Part shown: piece by piece, positions 26,258 to 35,182 of the stretch
Numbering within the stretch: the first letter of the stretch is position 1
How the letters are laid out: each line of letters starts with the position of its first letter
Origin: Fodinicurvata halophila
GTDB lineage: Bacteria; Pseudomonadota; Alphaproteobacteria; Kiloniellales; DSM-21159
DNA length: 64,000 bases
Assembly (NCBI RefSeq): GCF_042651425.1
Contig: NZ_JBHSCW010000003.1
Span: 248,001-312,000, forward strand
Direction: 5' to 3'
Notes under the pieces: generated by a model
The model's database searches: none
What the model was told of the DNA's origin: nothing
Seen by the model: only the letters and a program-made list of their open reading frames with translations
Made by a program: the position numbers and the translations under genes

Positions 26258-26776
26258 TCATTCGATCACGGCACAGGCAAGGCGACGTCCTGCATTGCCA
26301 GAAGGCTGGCTTTCGTAATCATCGGCATCGGCGTGAATGACCAACGCACGACTGCGGATTCCGTCGTCTGGGCCATCGAGGGTAATGAGATGGTTGAAGA
26401 TCTCGGCTCGCAGTTCCCCATTGGGCTGGACGTGTTGATTGGGCAGATCGCCGGCATGGGGCCCGCCCGGCGAGAAATAGCCGTGGGACCGACCGGCGGG
26501 ATTAAAGTGTCCACCGGCCGAATCGTGAGCACTGGCCGGATCGCACTCTCCGTTCTCATGGATATGCACGGCAACCCAGGTCGCCTTGGGTAGCCCGTCA
26601 ACGCTAAGGTCCAGCAACACACCACTTGGAGTCTCGGTGGCCGTAGCATTTCCGATTTCATTGCCGTTCGCGTCCACGAAGGTTGCAGTTGCTGTGGAGG
26701 GCTCTTGGGCTGTCGCACTGGCGACGGACAGCAGGCCCATACCGGTAAGGAGGAGAAACGGGAATGATCTTTTCAT
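26258..26776 (-). CDS. sodC: Periplasmic Cu/Zn superoxide dismutase
   Basis: Converts superoxide to oxygen and hydrogen peroxide in the periplasm. A signal peptide (LLLTGMGLLSVASATA) leads into a 172-residue precursor. Metal ligands are visible in VHIHENGEC, GGHFNP, PHAGDLPN and LVIHADADDY. The disulfide pair is C79 of ENGEC and the Cys of GRRLACAVIE. The start is an ATG with AGGGAA eight bases upstream, preceded by an 8-bp hairpin. Confidence 0.94.
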   Translation of the reverse strand: MKRSFPFLLLTGMGLLSVASATAQEPSTATATFVDANGNEIGNATATETPSGVLLDLSVDGLPKATWVAVHIHENGECDPASAHDSAGGHFNPAGRSHGYFSPGGPHAGDLPNQHVQPNGELRAEIFNHLITLDGPDDGIRSRALVIHADADDYESQPSGNAGRRLACAVIE

Positions 26777-26796
26777 CGACGGATTCCCTGATGCAG

Positions 26797-26819
26797 GCAG
26801 GCTGGTCAGAACAGCCTGC
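26797..26819 (-). promoter_or_regulatory. Hairpin in the sodC leader
   Basis: Perfect 8-bp repeat GCAGGCTG / CAGCCTGC with a 7-base loop, 20 bases upstream of the sodC start. A second small repeat, TCTCG / CGAGA (26838-26852), lies further upstream in an AT-rich stretch. Together they occupy a 288-bp divergent intergenic region between sodC and the Cys-rich gene. No regulator box could be assigned. Confidence 0.35.
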
Positions 26820-27064
26820 GGTTAAAGAATATATCCTTCTCGATAAACGAGACTAATAGCTACACGCATGCCGGTTAGTGTTATTTTTCAATCATGATGT
26901 TGTAGTGAAGGACACGTATCCCTTACGATTTCGGGAAATGACTCCTACTTTCGGGGAATGGTTTTCTGCACAAGCCAGAGAAAGATCACAATCTCTTCCT
27001 TTGATATGGATGTGCAGATCACGAAATGGAGAGTGTTCCATTTCACAAAACGGGAGAACTGGAA

Positions 27065-27301
27065 ATGGCCAAATGCGATCAATGCGGCAATGACTATGAC
27101 AAGGCTTTCCAGATCACCATGGGCAGCCAGACCTTGACCTTCGACAGTTTCGAGTGCGCCATTCGTGCGATGGCTCCGGTTTGCCCGCACTGCGACTGCA
27201 AGGTGATCGGGCACGGTGTCGAGAGCGATGGCAAGGTATACTGCTGTGCGCACTGTGCGAAGGCGGCCGGCGCAGGAGGCACGCTCTCCGACCGGACCTA
27301 G
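27065..27301 (+). CDS. Small Cys-rich, probably metal-binding protein
   Basis: A 78-residue protein of unknown function with an N-terminal CDQCG, a central FDSFECAIRAMAPVCPHCDC and a C-terminal YCCAHCAK; nine cysteines plus several His suggest zinc-ribbon or metallothionein-like metal binding. The start was set at the ATG behind GGGAGAACTGGAA, because the Cys-rich domain begins right there. Homologues are generally annotated as hypothetical. It diverges from sodC and converges with the GNAT gene. Confidence 0.75.
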   Translation: MAKCDQCGNDYDKAFQITMGSQTLTFDSFECAIRAMAPVCPHCDCKVIGHGVESDGKVYCCAHCAKAAGAGGTLSDRT

Positions 27302-27306
27302 TGCTC

Positions 27307-27813
27307 TTACAGCGTGTCCCGGGCTGTATCGGCGAGTTCCTGCAGATACTCACCCTCGAGCCGATAAGGGAGCCATTCAGACTGGTGGCGGATTCCCAGT
27401 TTCTCGTAGAAGCCGCGCGCCGGATTCCAGTGCAGTACCGAAAGGTCGAGACGTGGACAGTTCCTCGCTCGGGCTATGGCCGCCAACCAGGCGAGCAGCT
27501 GTCTGCCCGCTCCAAGGCCACGTGCGGTTTCGCGGATATAGATATCCTCGAGATACAGTCCGGGCCGCCCTGCGAAAGTCGAATATGTTAGGAAGAATAG
27601 GGCGAAACCCACCACCGTCGGTGAGGTTCCAGAGCCTTCGTGGGTCTCGGCAAGCAGGCATTCAAAGCGCGGAGACGGGCCGAAACCATCGCGCCGCAAG
27701 TCCTCTTCCGTAGCCTGGACCTGGTCGGATAGCTCTTCGAACGCAGCGAGTTCCTTCACGAGCTGCAGGATCTGAGCGCAGTCTTCCTCGCGTGCGGGGC
27801 GTATCTGGATCAA
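27307..27813 (-). CDS. GNAT-family N-acetyltransferase (second of a pair)
   Basis: A 168-residue GNAT protein beginning IQIRPAREEDCAQILQLVKE. The acetyl-CoA loop is ARGLGAGRQLLAWLA, and the C-terminal VLHWNPARGFYEKLGI is typical. It resembles diamine/spermidine-type acetyltransferases. The start is a TTG whose second base begins the TGA stop of the preceding GNAT gene (TTGA), with AAAGGA upstream, so translation is probably coupled. The substrate is unknown. Confidence 0.82.
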   Translation of the reverse strand: MIQIRPAREEDCAQILQLVKELAAFEELSDQVQATEEDLRRDGFGPSPRFECLLAETHEGSGTSPTVVGFALFFLTYSTFAGRPGLYLEDIYIRETARGLGAGRQLLAWLAAIARARNCPRLDLSVLHWNPARGFYEKLGIRHQSEWLPYRLEGEYLQELADTARDTL

Positions 27814-28301
27814 GAGTCCGTATCCTTTCCTGCAAAGTCCCTGAGCGCAGCTCCCTCGATCCGGAAGACTTCCTCGCCGGGTGGGTGGAAGCCACAGCGC
27901 TGGTAGAAGGCAATGGTATCCGGATTGTTGCTGCGCACGTTCAATTCCACGCGGTCTATTCCCTGGGCCACTGCATGGGCACTGGCCTGCTTCAGGAGTT
28001 GGCGTCCCAGGCCGCTGCCGCGCGCTGATGGGCGGATATAAAGGTTTTCCACCAGCAGAACGGGTCCGCCGCGAAAAAGGGAAAAGGCCCTGTAGAAAGC
28101 GATATAGCCCTGTCGATTGCGGGGTGGCCCGGCCAGGAGCGCCTCGAAGGCGGGCGGATCCTGGCACAGCCAATCCGCAACCTTCTCTGCACTCAATTCC
28201 CCGGTATTCCTCTTGCCCTCGCTTGCGGCCAGTTCCCGGACCATTTCGGCAAGTTCGGAGGCATCTTCCGGGCTGGCTTTCGAGAAATCCTGTTCGGTCA
28301 T
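27810..28301 (-). CDS. GNAT-family N-acetyltransferase (first of a pair)
   Basis: A 163-residue GNAT enzyme with acetyl-CoA loop ARGSGLGRQLLKQASAHA and the following VRSNNPDTIAFYQRCGF. It is similar in outline to the next gene downstream, and the pair may be an old duplication. The start is the ATG at 28301, with AGGGAAA upstream; longer in-frame extensions run back into the M14 deacylase gene. It lies 13 bp after that gene's stop, so the three probably form one operon. Confidence 0.82.
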   Translation of the reverse strand: MTEQDFSKASPEDASELAEMVRELAASEGKRNTGELSAEKVADWLCQDPPAFEALLAGPPRNRQGYIAFYRAFSLFRGGPVLLVENLYIRPSARGSGLGRQLLKQASAHAVAQGIDRVELNVRSNNPDTIAFYQRCGFHPPGEEVFRIEGAALRDFAGKDTDS

Positions 28302-28314
28302 GACGTCCGTTTCC

Positions 28315-29457
28315 CTAGTCCTCCAGAAGAAGACCCGTGCGCTCGGGCAGGGGCTCAGTGCCAACGATCTTGGCCAGGTTGTCTCCGGCACGGACATATT
28401 TGTGCAAGCGCCGGGTGAGCAGTACGCCGTCGGTGCTTGCGCGGATTTCCTGCCGGCTCGCGGTGTCGCCATAGTGAGAAGGGTCCACGAGATCCGCGAT
28501 GACATCGCCTTTTGCAACCCGCTCTCCCAAGTTCTTACGATAGCTGAGGATGCCGCTTGCAGGGGACTTCGCCAGCTCGCAGGCCTCAAGTGCCGTGGCC
28601 TCGCATTGCAGGGCCTTGGCGGGCGAGGGTAGTCCGGCAACAAGGCCGCGACGCTGGAGCTCTCTGTAAAGGGCCCTGGCATCCTCGGCGGCAAGCGTGT
28701 CGTCGACATCGGCTTGCCCACGCAGTTCCACGGTGGCGGAAAAACAGGCGTCGCGCGGGATCGGATGTTCGGGAAAGGCATCAGCCAGTCGCGGCCAGGG
28801 CGTGGAAAAGGCTTCGTCGAAGGAGCCCCCGCCCGAATCCGAGGCCAGCAACACGGCCCGACACTCCAGGTCCGCGGCCAGGTCCGTGCCGGCCGGCCAG
28901 TGCTCCGGGGTCAGGTAGAGGTGCATCAGGGCATCGTCATCGCAATGCAGATCGAGCACCAGGTCCGCATCACAGGCCTCGCGGGCCAGAAGCTGTTTCA
29001 GGTGCTCCAGTTCACTGTGTACCTGGAGCGTCGTGACGGCCTGCTTCATGGCTTGCCGGATCAGCTGTTTGTTCGTGTTCGCATCGGGGCCGAGCCGTCC
29101 ACGGAGTTCGTCTCGGATCAGGTCGTACAGATCGGGCCATAGACGGTTGTAATTGCCTCCGCCGGGCAGATTGTAACGGCCCAGGTGGACACCGTTCACG
29201 AACTGCGACAGCCCAAGCGGATTGGCATAGGGAACCACGGTGATACGGCCCTTGATCGCAGCTTGCGCATCGGCTGCCTTCAGCAGTTCCAGCAGATGCT
29301 GGGCCACCAGCATGGCCGGAACCTCGTCGGCATGCAGCGAGGCCTGAATATAGGCTCTTGCGTCTGCTTCGGCCGGACCAAAGCGGTGAAGCACCAATTC
29401 CCGCTGCGTTCCGGGAGGACTGCCTTTAAGGATCTGCCGTTCAATGCTATGTGACAT
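28315..29457 (-). CDS. M14-type deacylase, succinylglutamate desuccinylase/aspartoacylase family
   Basis: Zinc carboxypeptidase-fold deacylase of 380 residues that removes an acyl group from an N-acyl amino acid. Zinc-binding HADE (ASLHADEVPAM), the later DLHCDDDA, and the glutamate in SATVELRGQ fit the family. The C-terminal ~90 residues form a biotinyl/lipoyl-like barrel pattern (SPASGILSYRKNLGERVAKG...RASTDGVLL). Relatives include AstE, AspA and the ectoine-degrading DoeB. Because two acetyltransferases follow on the same strand, an N-acetylated amino acid or amine is a reasonable guess, not proven. Confidence 0.85.
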   Translation of the reverse strand: MSHSIERQILKGSPPGTQRELVLHRFGPAEADARAYIQASLHADEVPAMLVAQHLLELLKAADAQAAIKGRITVVPYANPLGLSQFVNGVHLGRYNLPGGGNYNRLWPDLYDLIRDELRGRLGPDANTNKQLIRQAMKQAVTTLQVHSELEHLKQLLAREACDADLVLDLHCDDDALMHLYLTPEHWPAGTDLAADLECRAVLLASDSGGGSFDEAFSTPWPRLADAFPEHPIPRDACFSATVELRGQADVDDTLAAEDARALYRELQRRGLVAGLPSPAKALQCEATALEACELAKSPASGILSYRKNLGERVAKGDVIADLVDPSHYGDTASRQEIRASTDGVLLTRRLHKYVRAGDNLAKIVGTEPLPERTGLLLED

Positions 29458-29588
29458 GGAATTCCCGTGAACCTGCTGCCCGTGAAATAGATGACCGGAG
29501 CCAACCTTCCGGTCAATACGGCAGCAAAGAGCCGGGCGATGGTTCAGGGGCTCTCTGCGACTCCGCCTGGAAAAGGCTATAAGGAAAC

Positions 29589-31880
29589 ATGCCGGTATCC
29601 TCGTCCACCTCCACGCCGCCTGCAGCGGCCTCTATGCCTCCTGCATTCTCCGAGGGCCTCAACGAAGCCCAGCGCAATGCAGTGGAACAGCTCGAGGGTC
29701 CCGTGCTGATGCTGGCCGGGGCGGGAACGGGAAAGACGAAGGCCCTGACCACGCGGCTGGCGCATCTGCTCTACAGCGGCAGGGCGGCACCCGGTCAGCT
29801 ATTGGCGGTCACCTTCACCAACAAGGCGGCCCGCGAAATGAAGGAACGCGTGGCCGAATTGCTGGGACGCCCATCGGTGGAGGGCTGGTGGCTGGGAACC
29901 TTCCATGCCCTGGCCGCGCGTATCCTGCGGCGCGAGGCGGAAGCCGTCGGCCTGAAATCGAATTTCACCATCCTAGACAGCGATGACCAGTTGCGGCTGC
30001 TCAAGCAGGTGATGCAGGCGGAGAATATCGACGAGAAGGCCTGGCCGCCGCGAGCGCTGATGTCGATTATCGAACGCTGGAAGGATCGCGCTCTTACACC
30101 CGACCGGGTGTCCTCGGAGGACAGCAGCGAGTTCGCGGGCGGGCGGGCCCCGACGCTCTATGCGCTCTACCAGCGGCGCCTGAAGGAATTGAACGCCTGT
30201 GACTTTGGGGACCTGCTGATGCATTGCGTGAGCCTGTTCCAGAACAACGAGGAGGTGCTGCGCCGCTACCAGGAGCAGTTCCGCTACCTGCTGGTCGATG
30301 AGTACCAGGACACCAACATTGCCCAGTATCTCTGGCTGCGACTGCTGGCCCAGAAGCACAGGAACATCTGCTGCGTGGGCGACGACGACCAGTCGATCTA
30401 TGGCTGGCGAGGTGCCGAGGTGGGGAACATCCTGCGCTTCGAGCAGGACTTTCCGGGTGCCCATATCGTACGCCTGGAGCGAAACTATCGCTCCACACCC
30501 AACATTCTGGGCGCAGCCTCGGGTCTGATCTCGCATAATGCCGGCCGTTTGGGGAAGACGCTCTGGACAGATGGCGACCAGGGCGAGCCGGTGCGCGTGC
30601 GCGGTCTTTGGGACGGCGAAGCCGAGGCCCGTTTCGTGGGCGACGAGATCGAGGCCCTGCAGACCAAGGGCCACGCTCTGTCGGAAATCGCCATTCTGGT
30701 GCGCACGGGCGCGCAGACCCGAGAGTTCGAAGAGCGTTTTGTCACTCTCGGCCTTCCGTACCGAGTGGTCGGTGGGCCGCGTTTCTATGAGCGCATGGAG
30801 ATTCGCGATGCGCTTGCCTATCTGCGCTTGCTGGTCTCCATGGACAACGACCTGGCGTTTGAGCGCATCTGCAACAAGCCGAAGCGCGGGCTGGGGGAAG
30901 CAGCACTGAAGACCCTGCATGAAGTGGCGCGTGCCGGAGGATTGTCCCTTTTCGATGCTGCTCGGCGGCTGACGGAAACAGACGAACTGCGTCCCCAGGC
31001 CCGTCGGGCGCTCAAGAGTTTCATCGGCCTCTTCGACAAGTGGCGCGACGACATGCTGCAGATGCCGCATCCGGAACTGGCGGAAACCGTCCTGGAGGAG
31101 TCCGGCTATACCGATATGTGGCGCCAGGACAAGTCCATCGAGGCGCCCGGGCGCCTGGAGAACCTGAAGGAACTGATCGATGCCCTGGCGGAGTTCGAAA
31201 CCCTCGCCGGCTTCCTGGAGCACGTCAGCCTGGTGATGGACAACCTGGAGGACACCTCCCAGGATCAGGTTTCGGTCATGACACTGCACGCCGCGAAAGG
31301 CTTGGAGTTCGAGACCGTTTTCCTGCCGGGGTGGGAGGAAGGCCTGTTTCCCAACCAACGGGCGCTTGATGAACAGGCGCTCAAGGGATTGGAGGAGGAG
31401 CGTCGCCTGGCCTATGTGGGCCTGACGCGGGCCAAGGTGCGCGCGATCGTCAGTTTCGCTGCCAATCGTCGCCTCTACGGATCCTGGGCCGCGGCCATTC
31501 CATCACGTTTCATCGACGAGCTTCCCGAGGAGCACAAGGTTCAGGAAAGCGACCAGGGGCTCTACGGTGCCTCCGCCCAGGCTTGGGGTGGTGGGCGTTT
31601 CGGTGGCTTCGACGACTGGGGCGAGACCCGGGTGTCGCCCGGAATGATGCGGGCGCGGGAGCGTGCCTCCGACAAGGTGATCGACGTGCAAGCCCAGTCT
31701 GTCGAGAAGCTCTCGCCGAATACGGCGGGCTATGCTCCGAAGGCACGTGTTTTCCATCGCAAGTTCGGCTATGGCACGGTGGACATGGTGGATGGCGACC
31801 GCCTGACCATCCGCTTCGATCATGGCGGCGAGAAGAAGGTCATGGCCTCTTTCGTCGTACCGGCCGATGAGGCGGACTGA
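29589..31880 (+). CDS. UvrD/PcrA-type DNA helicase
   Basis: ATP-dependent 3'-5' superfamily I helicase acting in nucleotide-excision and mismatch repair and in clearing RecA or stalled forks. Walker A is AGAGTGKT (residues 43-50), motif II is DEYQDTN near residue 236, GDDDQSIYGWRGA is motif III, and VSVMTLHAAKGLEFETVF is motif V. The 763 residues match UvrD/PcrA. A C-terminal ~60-residue tail (VFHRKFGYGTVDMVDGD) resembles the Tudor-like RNA-polymerase-binding domain of PcrA. AAGGA precedes the ATG. Confidence 0.95.
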   Translation: MPVSSSTSTPPAAASMPPAFSEGLNEAQRNAVEQLEGPVLMLAGAGTGKTKALTTRLAHLLYSGRAAPGQLLAVTFTNKAAREMKERVAELLGRPSVEGWWLGTFHALAARILRREAEAVGLKSNFTILDSDDQLRLLKQVMQAENIDEKAWPPRALMSIIERWKDRALTPDRVSSEDSSEFAGGRAPTLYALYQRRLKELNACDFGDLLMHCVSLFQNNEEVLRRYQEQFRYLLVDEYQDTNIAQYLWLRLLAQKHRNICCVGDDDQSIYGWRGAEVGNILRFEQDFPGAHIVRLERNYRSTPNILGAASGLISHNAGRLGKTLWTDGDQGEPVRVRGLWDGEAEARFVGDEIEALQTKGHALSEIAILVRTGAQTREFEERFVTLGLPYRVVGGPRFYERMEIRDALAYLRLLVSMDNDLAFERICNKPKRGLGEAALKTLHEVARAGGLSLFDAARRLTETDELRPQARRALKSFIGLFDKWRDDMLQMPHPELAETVLEESGYTDMWRQDKSIEAPGRLENLKELIDALAEFETLAGFLEHVSLVMDNLEDTSQDQVSVMTLHAAKGLEFETVFLPGWEEGLFPNQRALDEQALKGLEEERRLAYVGLTRAKVRAIVSFAANRRLYGSWAAAIPSRFIDELPEEHKVQESDQGLYGASAQAWGGGRFGGFDDWGETRVSPGMMRARERASDKVIDVQAQSVEKLSPNTAGYAPKARVFHRKFGYGTVDMVDGDRLTIRFDHGGEKKVMASFVVPADEAD

Positions 31881-31934
31881 AAACGCCTCGCTTGCGTGCA
31901 ATTCCCGGATCAACAGAAGATCACCCAGCAGCCC

Positions 31935-32810
31935 ATGACCCAGCCAATTTACTGCCTAACCTTTTCCGTACCGTCGCAGGCGGTTCCGGTTTTCGAGAAC
32001 GCCCTGGAAGGGTTGGGAGCGGCAATTGCCGTGGGCGGTCCTGACCGGCACGAGAACACGCCGCTGCAGGTCTATCTGGGCGCGGATCCCGGTGAAACAG
32101 AGCTTTTCGGACGAATGGCGGCTGCTGCATTGGGATGCGGCATTCCCATGCCCGATTATCACTACGAGATCATGCCCGAAACCGACTGGGTGGCGGAGAG
32201 CCAGGCGGCCCTGCCACCCTTGCAGGCAGGACGTTTCTATGTCCATGGCAGTCATGTCCAGGAGCGTCCCGCCGCCGGTGCGATTCCGCTGCTGGTGGAC
32301 GCAAACATTGCCTTCGGTACAGGGCGGCACGAGACGACGCGGGGATGCCTGCTGGCCCTGTGCGATCTTGCCAAGCGCGGCCGCAAGAAGCGCGTGCTCG
32401 ATATGGGATGCGGCTCCGGCATTCTGGCAATGGGTGCGGCCTATCTCTGGCCGAAAGCCGGAATCCTGGCTGCGGACAACGATCCCGGCTCGGTCCGGGT
32501 GGCGCGCGAGAACGCCAGGCTCAATCGGGTTTCCCGGCGCATCCGGACCTACCTGAGCCAGGGATACGCCCATCGCGCAATCAAGGCCGAGGGGCCCTAT
32601 GATCTGGTGGTCGCCAACATTCTGGCAGCCCCCCTTTGCTGCATGGCCACCGACACCGCCCGCCATACGGCACCGGGCGGGCACGTCATTCTGTCCGGCC
32701 TGCTCTGGCATCAGGAACGCTGGGTGCGTCAACGCCACCGCACGGCGGGGCTCGCGCTGGAAGCGCGCTACAGGCTCGGCGACTGGACCACCCTGCTGCT
32801 GCGCGCCTGA
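31935..32810 (+). CDS. prmA: Ribosomal protein L11 methyltransferase
   Basis: SAM-dependent enzyme that methylates ribosomal protein L11. The N-terminal L11-recognition region precedes the methyltransferase with AFGTGRHETTRGCL, motif I VLDMGCGSGILAMGA and the ANILAAPL active-site loop. About 291 residues, as usual. The ATG of MTQPIYC was chosen by homology of the N-terminus; the ribosome-binding site is weak, and an in-frame GTG 39 bases upstream is an alternative. The gene converges on the COG3146 gene with a 1-bp gap. Confidence 0.92.
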   Translation: MTQPIYCLTFSVPSQAVPVFENALEGLGAAIAVGGPDRHENTPLQVYLGADPGETELFGRMAAAALGCGIPMPDYHYEIMPETDWVAESQAALPPLQAGRFYVHGSHVQERPAAGAIPLLVDANIAFGTGRHETTRGCLLALCDLAKRGRKKRVLDMGCGSGILAMGAAYLWPKAGILAADNDPGSVRVARENARLNRVSRRIRTYLSQGYAHRAIKAEGPYDLVVANILAAPLCCMATDTARHTAPGGHVILSGLLWHQERWVRQRHRTAGLALEARYRLGDWTTLLLRA

Positions 32811-32811
32811 A

Positions 32812-33996
32812 TCAGGACTGCCTGTCCGGGATCGGGGAATTTTCCCTGCGGTAGGGGCTTTCCTCCTGCAGGTGATCGATCGTGTGACGGACCATTTCAC
32901 GCTCGCGTTTCAGGTAGCTTTCAACGGCTTCGCGCAGAGCCGGGTCGCGTATCAGATGGGCGCTGTAGGTTTCCACGGGCAAGTAGCCGCGCTGGATCTT
33001 GTGCTCGCCCTGGGCACCGGCTTCCACGCGCGACAGGCCGTGAGAGATCGCATAGTCGATGGCCTGGTAGTAACAGGCTTCGAAATGAAGGAAACGGAAA
33101 TCCGCCGCGCATCCCCAGTTACGGCCGTACAGGCATTCATCGTCGCGCAGGTTCAAGGCGCCGGCCACGGGCTGGTCATCATGATAGGCCAGGATCAGAA
33201 CGATCCGGTCGGCCAGTTTCTCGGACAGGTGCAGGAAGAACTCCAGTGACAGGTAGGGCTGTCCCCACTTGCGATCGGTGGTGTCCATGTAGAAGCGATA
33301 AAAGGCTTCCCAATGAGTGGTATGCAGCTCTTCGCCGCTGAGCGCGCGCAAGGTGATCCCACTCTCGCGCACACGGGCGCGTTCCTTGCGAATGTTCTTG
33401 CGCTTGCGAGAGGAGAGGGTGGCCAGGAAGTCGTCGAAATCCGCATAGCCATGATTGTACCAGTGGTACTGTTGCCCCGTGCGGGCCAGAAAGCCGGCCT
33501 CGGTGAGCGCATCCCATTCGTTGCGGGTCGGGAAGGTCACATGCAGTGAGGAGACACCCGTCTGCTCCGCAACGGAGGAAAGAGCAGAGATCAGCAGGCG
33601 TTGTGCATGTTGCGGATGCTCTGCCGTTCCAGTGAGAAGACGCGGTCCCGTGACAGGCGTAAAGGGCACGCCGCACTGGAGTTTGGGATAGTACTGGCCG
33701 CCCGCGCGCTCATAGGCGTCGGCCCATCCCCAGTCGAAGACGTATTCGCCGAACGAATGGTTCTTCAGATAAAGAGGGACGGCTCCGTGAAGGTGTCCAT
33801 CCTCGTCGGACAGCAGGATATGAAAGGGCTGCCAACCGGTCTCGGCCGAGACGCAGCCGCTTTCCTCGAGTGCCGAAAGGAACGCATGTGTCAGGAAGGG
33901 GTTGCCGGTGCCGGCGCAGGCGTCCCAATCGGCAGCGGGAATATCGGAGAGACTGTGCGTGACCCTGGCGTGGAAGCTGCTGTCGCTCTCGGACAT
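32812..33996 (-). CDS. GNAT-like protein of the COG3146/DUF482 family
   Basis: A 394-residue protein of the broadly conserved proteobacterial family often annotated 'peptidogalycan biosynthesis/GNAT'. Typical blocks are visible: NPFLTHAFLSALEESGCV, VFDWGWADAYERAGGQYY, PKLQCGVPFTPVTGPRLL and a C-terminal LRDDECLYGRNWGC. It probably has two linked GNAT-like lobes, as in FemX proteins. The enzymatic role is unknown. The start is the ATG at 33996, with AGGAAA upstream. Confidence 0.85.
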   Translation of the reverse strand: MSESDSSFHARVTHSLSDIPAADWDACAGTGNPFLTHAFLSALEESGCVSAETGWQPFHILLSDEDGHLHGAVPLYLKNHSFGEYVFDWGWADAYERAGGQYYPKLQCGVPFTPVTGPRLLTGTAEHPQHAQRLLISALSSVAEQTGVSSLHVTFPTRNEWDALTEAGFLARTGQQYHWYNHGYADFDDFLATLSSRKRKNIRKERARVRESGITLRALSGEELHTTHWEAFYRFYMDTTDRKWGQPYLSLEFFLHLSEKLADRIVLILAYHDDQPVAGALNLRDDECLYGRNWGCAADFRFLHFEACYYQAIDYAISHGLSRVEAGAQGEHKIQRGYLPVETYSAHLIRDPALREAVESYLKREREMVRHTIDHLQEESPYRRENSPIPDRQS

Positions 33997-34090
33997 GTCC
34001 GTCGCATTTCCTGTCGGTTTGGGAAAGCCATCTGCAAGCACAGAAGACTGGAACGATAATCCATCCTCGGCAAGGGCGCCCTTGTCCGGT

Positions 34091-35101
34091 TCAGGCCAAC
34101 TGGAAGCCGTGCACGTAGGGATCCCGTTCGTCGAGGAAGATCGTGTTCAGGCCTGTCATGCAAGCCCAGCCTTCGATGGAGGGCACAATGGCAGGGAGCC
34201 CCGCGATCTCGGTCGCCTCCTCGACGCGGCCGCGAAAAAGGCTGCCAATGATGCTCTCGTGCACGAACTCGTCGTCCGGCTTCAGCTGCCCGCGCGCGGC
34301 GAGCTGGGCCATACGGGCCGAGGTGCCGGTGCCGCAAGGACTGCGGTCGATGGCCCGGTCGCCATAGAAGACGGCATTGCGGGCATGCGCGCCTTCCGCT
34401 CGAGGCTCGCCGGTCCAGAGTATGTGACTGACTCCGCGAATCGTGGGGTCTTCCGGATGTACCACCTCCACAATCTCGTTCAGCTTGCGGCGCAAAAGTG
34501 GCGAGATCTGCAGGATCTGTGCAGGCGTGAATTCCTCCAGCCCGGAATAATTCCTCTGCGGTTCGACGATGGCGTAGAAGTTACCGCCGTAGGCGATGTC
34601 GACCCGCAGAGGTCCCAGCTCCGGGCACTCCACCTGCTGCTCGGCCACGGCCAGGTAGCTCTTCACATTACGGATACGCACCGCCTCGATACGGCCTGTA
34701 CTGTCCGTCTTGTACTCGGCATCCACGCGGCCGGCTGGTACATCCAGTTTCAACAGACCGGCTTCAGAGGGCTGTACCAGGCCGCGTTCCAGGGCAAAGG
34801 TCACGGTGCCGATGGTTCCGTGGCCGCACATTGGCAGGCAGCCGCTGGTCTCGATGAAAAGGATGCCGATGTCGCAATCTTCCCGCGTTGGCGGCATCAG
34901 TATGGAACCGGACATCATGTCGTGTCCGCGCGGTTCGAACATGAGCGCCGTGCGGATCCAGTCATAACGTTTCAGGAAATCCTGGCGGCGCGCACTCATG
35001 CTCTCACCGGCCAGAAGCGGGGCCCCGCCGGCAACCAGGCGCACTGGATTGCCGCAGGTGTGGCCGTCCACGCAGAAGAAAGTGTTGGGCTTTATCTCCA
35101 T
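34091..35101 (-). CDS. 4-hydroxyproline 2-epimerase / proline racemase family
   Basis: PLP-independent racemase of 336 residues. Two catalytic cysteines are present: Cys92 in MCGHGTIGTV and Cys256 in SPCGTGTSAR, the Cys/Cys pair of racemases and epimerases. Dehydratase relatives have Ser or Thr at one of these positions. The likely reaction is trans-4-hydroxy-L-proline to cis-4-hydroxy-D-proline, but proline or 3-hydroxyproline activity cannot be excluded. The start was set at the ATG immediately before the domain. It diverges from an N-formylglutamate amidohydrolase gene. Confidence 0.88.
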   Translation of the reverse strand: MEIKPNTFFCVDGHTCGNPVRLVAGGAPLLAGESMSARRQDFLKRYDWIRTALMFEPRGHDMMSGSILMPPTREDCDIGILFIETSGCLPMCGHGTIGTVTFALERGLVQPSEAGLLKLDVPAGRVDAEYKTDSTGRIEAVRIRNVKSYLAVAEQQVECPELGPLRVDIAYGGNFYAIVEPQRNYSGLEEFTPAQILQISPLLRRKLNEIVEVVHPEDPTIRGVSHILWTGEPRAEGAHARNAVFYGDRAIDRSPCGTGTSARMAQLAARGQLKPDDEFVHESIIGSLFRGRVEEATEIAGLPAIVPSIEGWACMTGLNTIFLDERDPYVHGFQLA

Positions 35102-35182
35102 GGCGAGATTTAGTCTTATGCAGGTTCCGGGGTCAATCGATGCTGACGCGACATGATCACTTTTCAGGACAATGGCAAGAGA

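Noticed and set aside
29493..29514. GACCGGA/TCCGGTC repeat upstream of the helicase gene
   Set aside because: A lone 7-bp repeat in a divergent 131-bp gap; too common in GC-rich DNA to claim as an operator.
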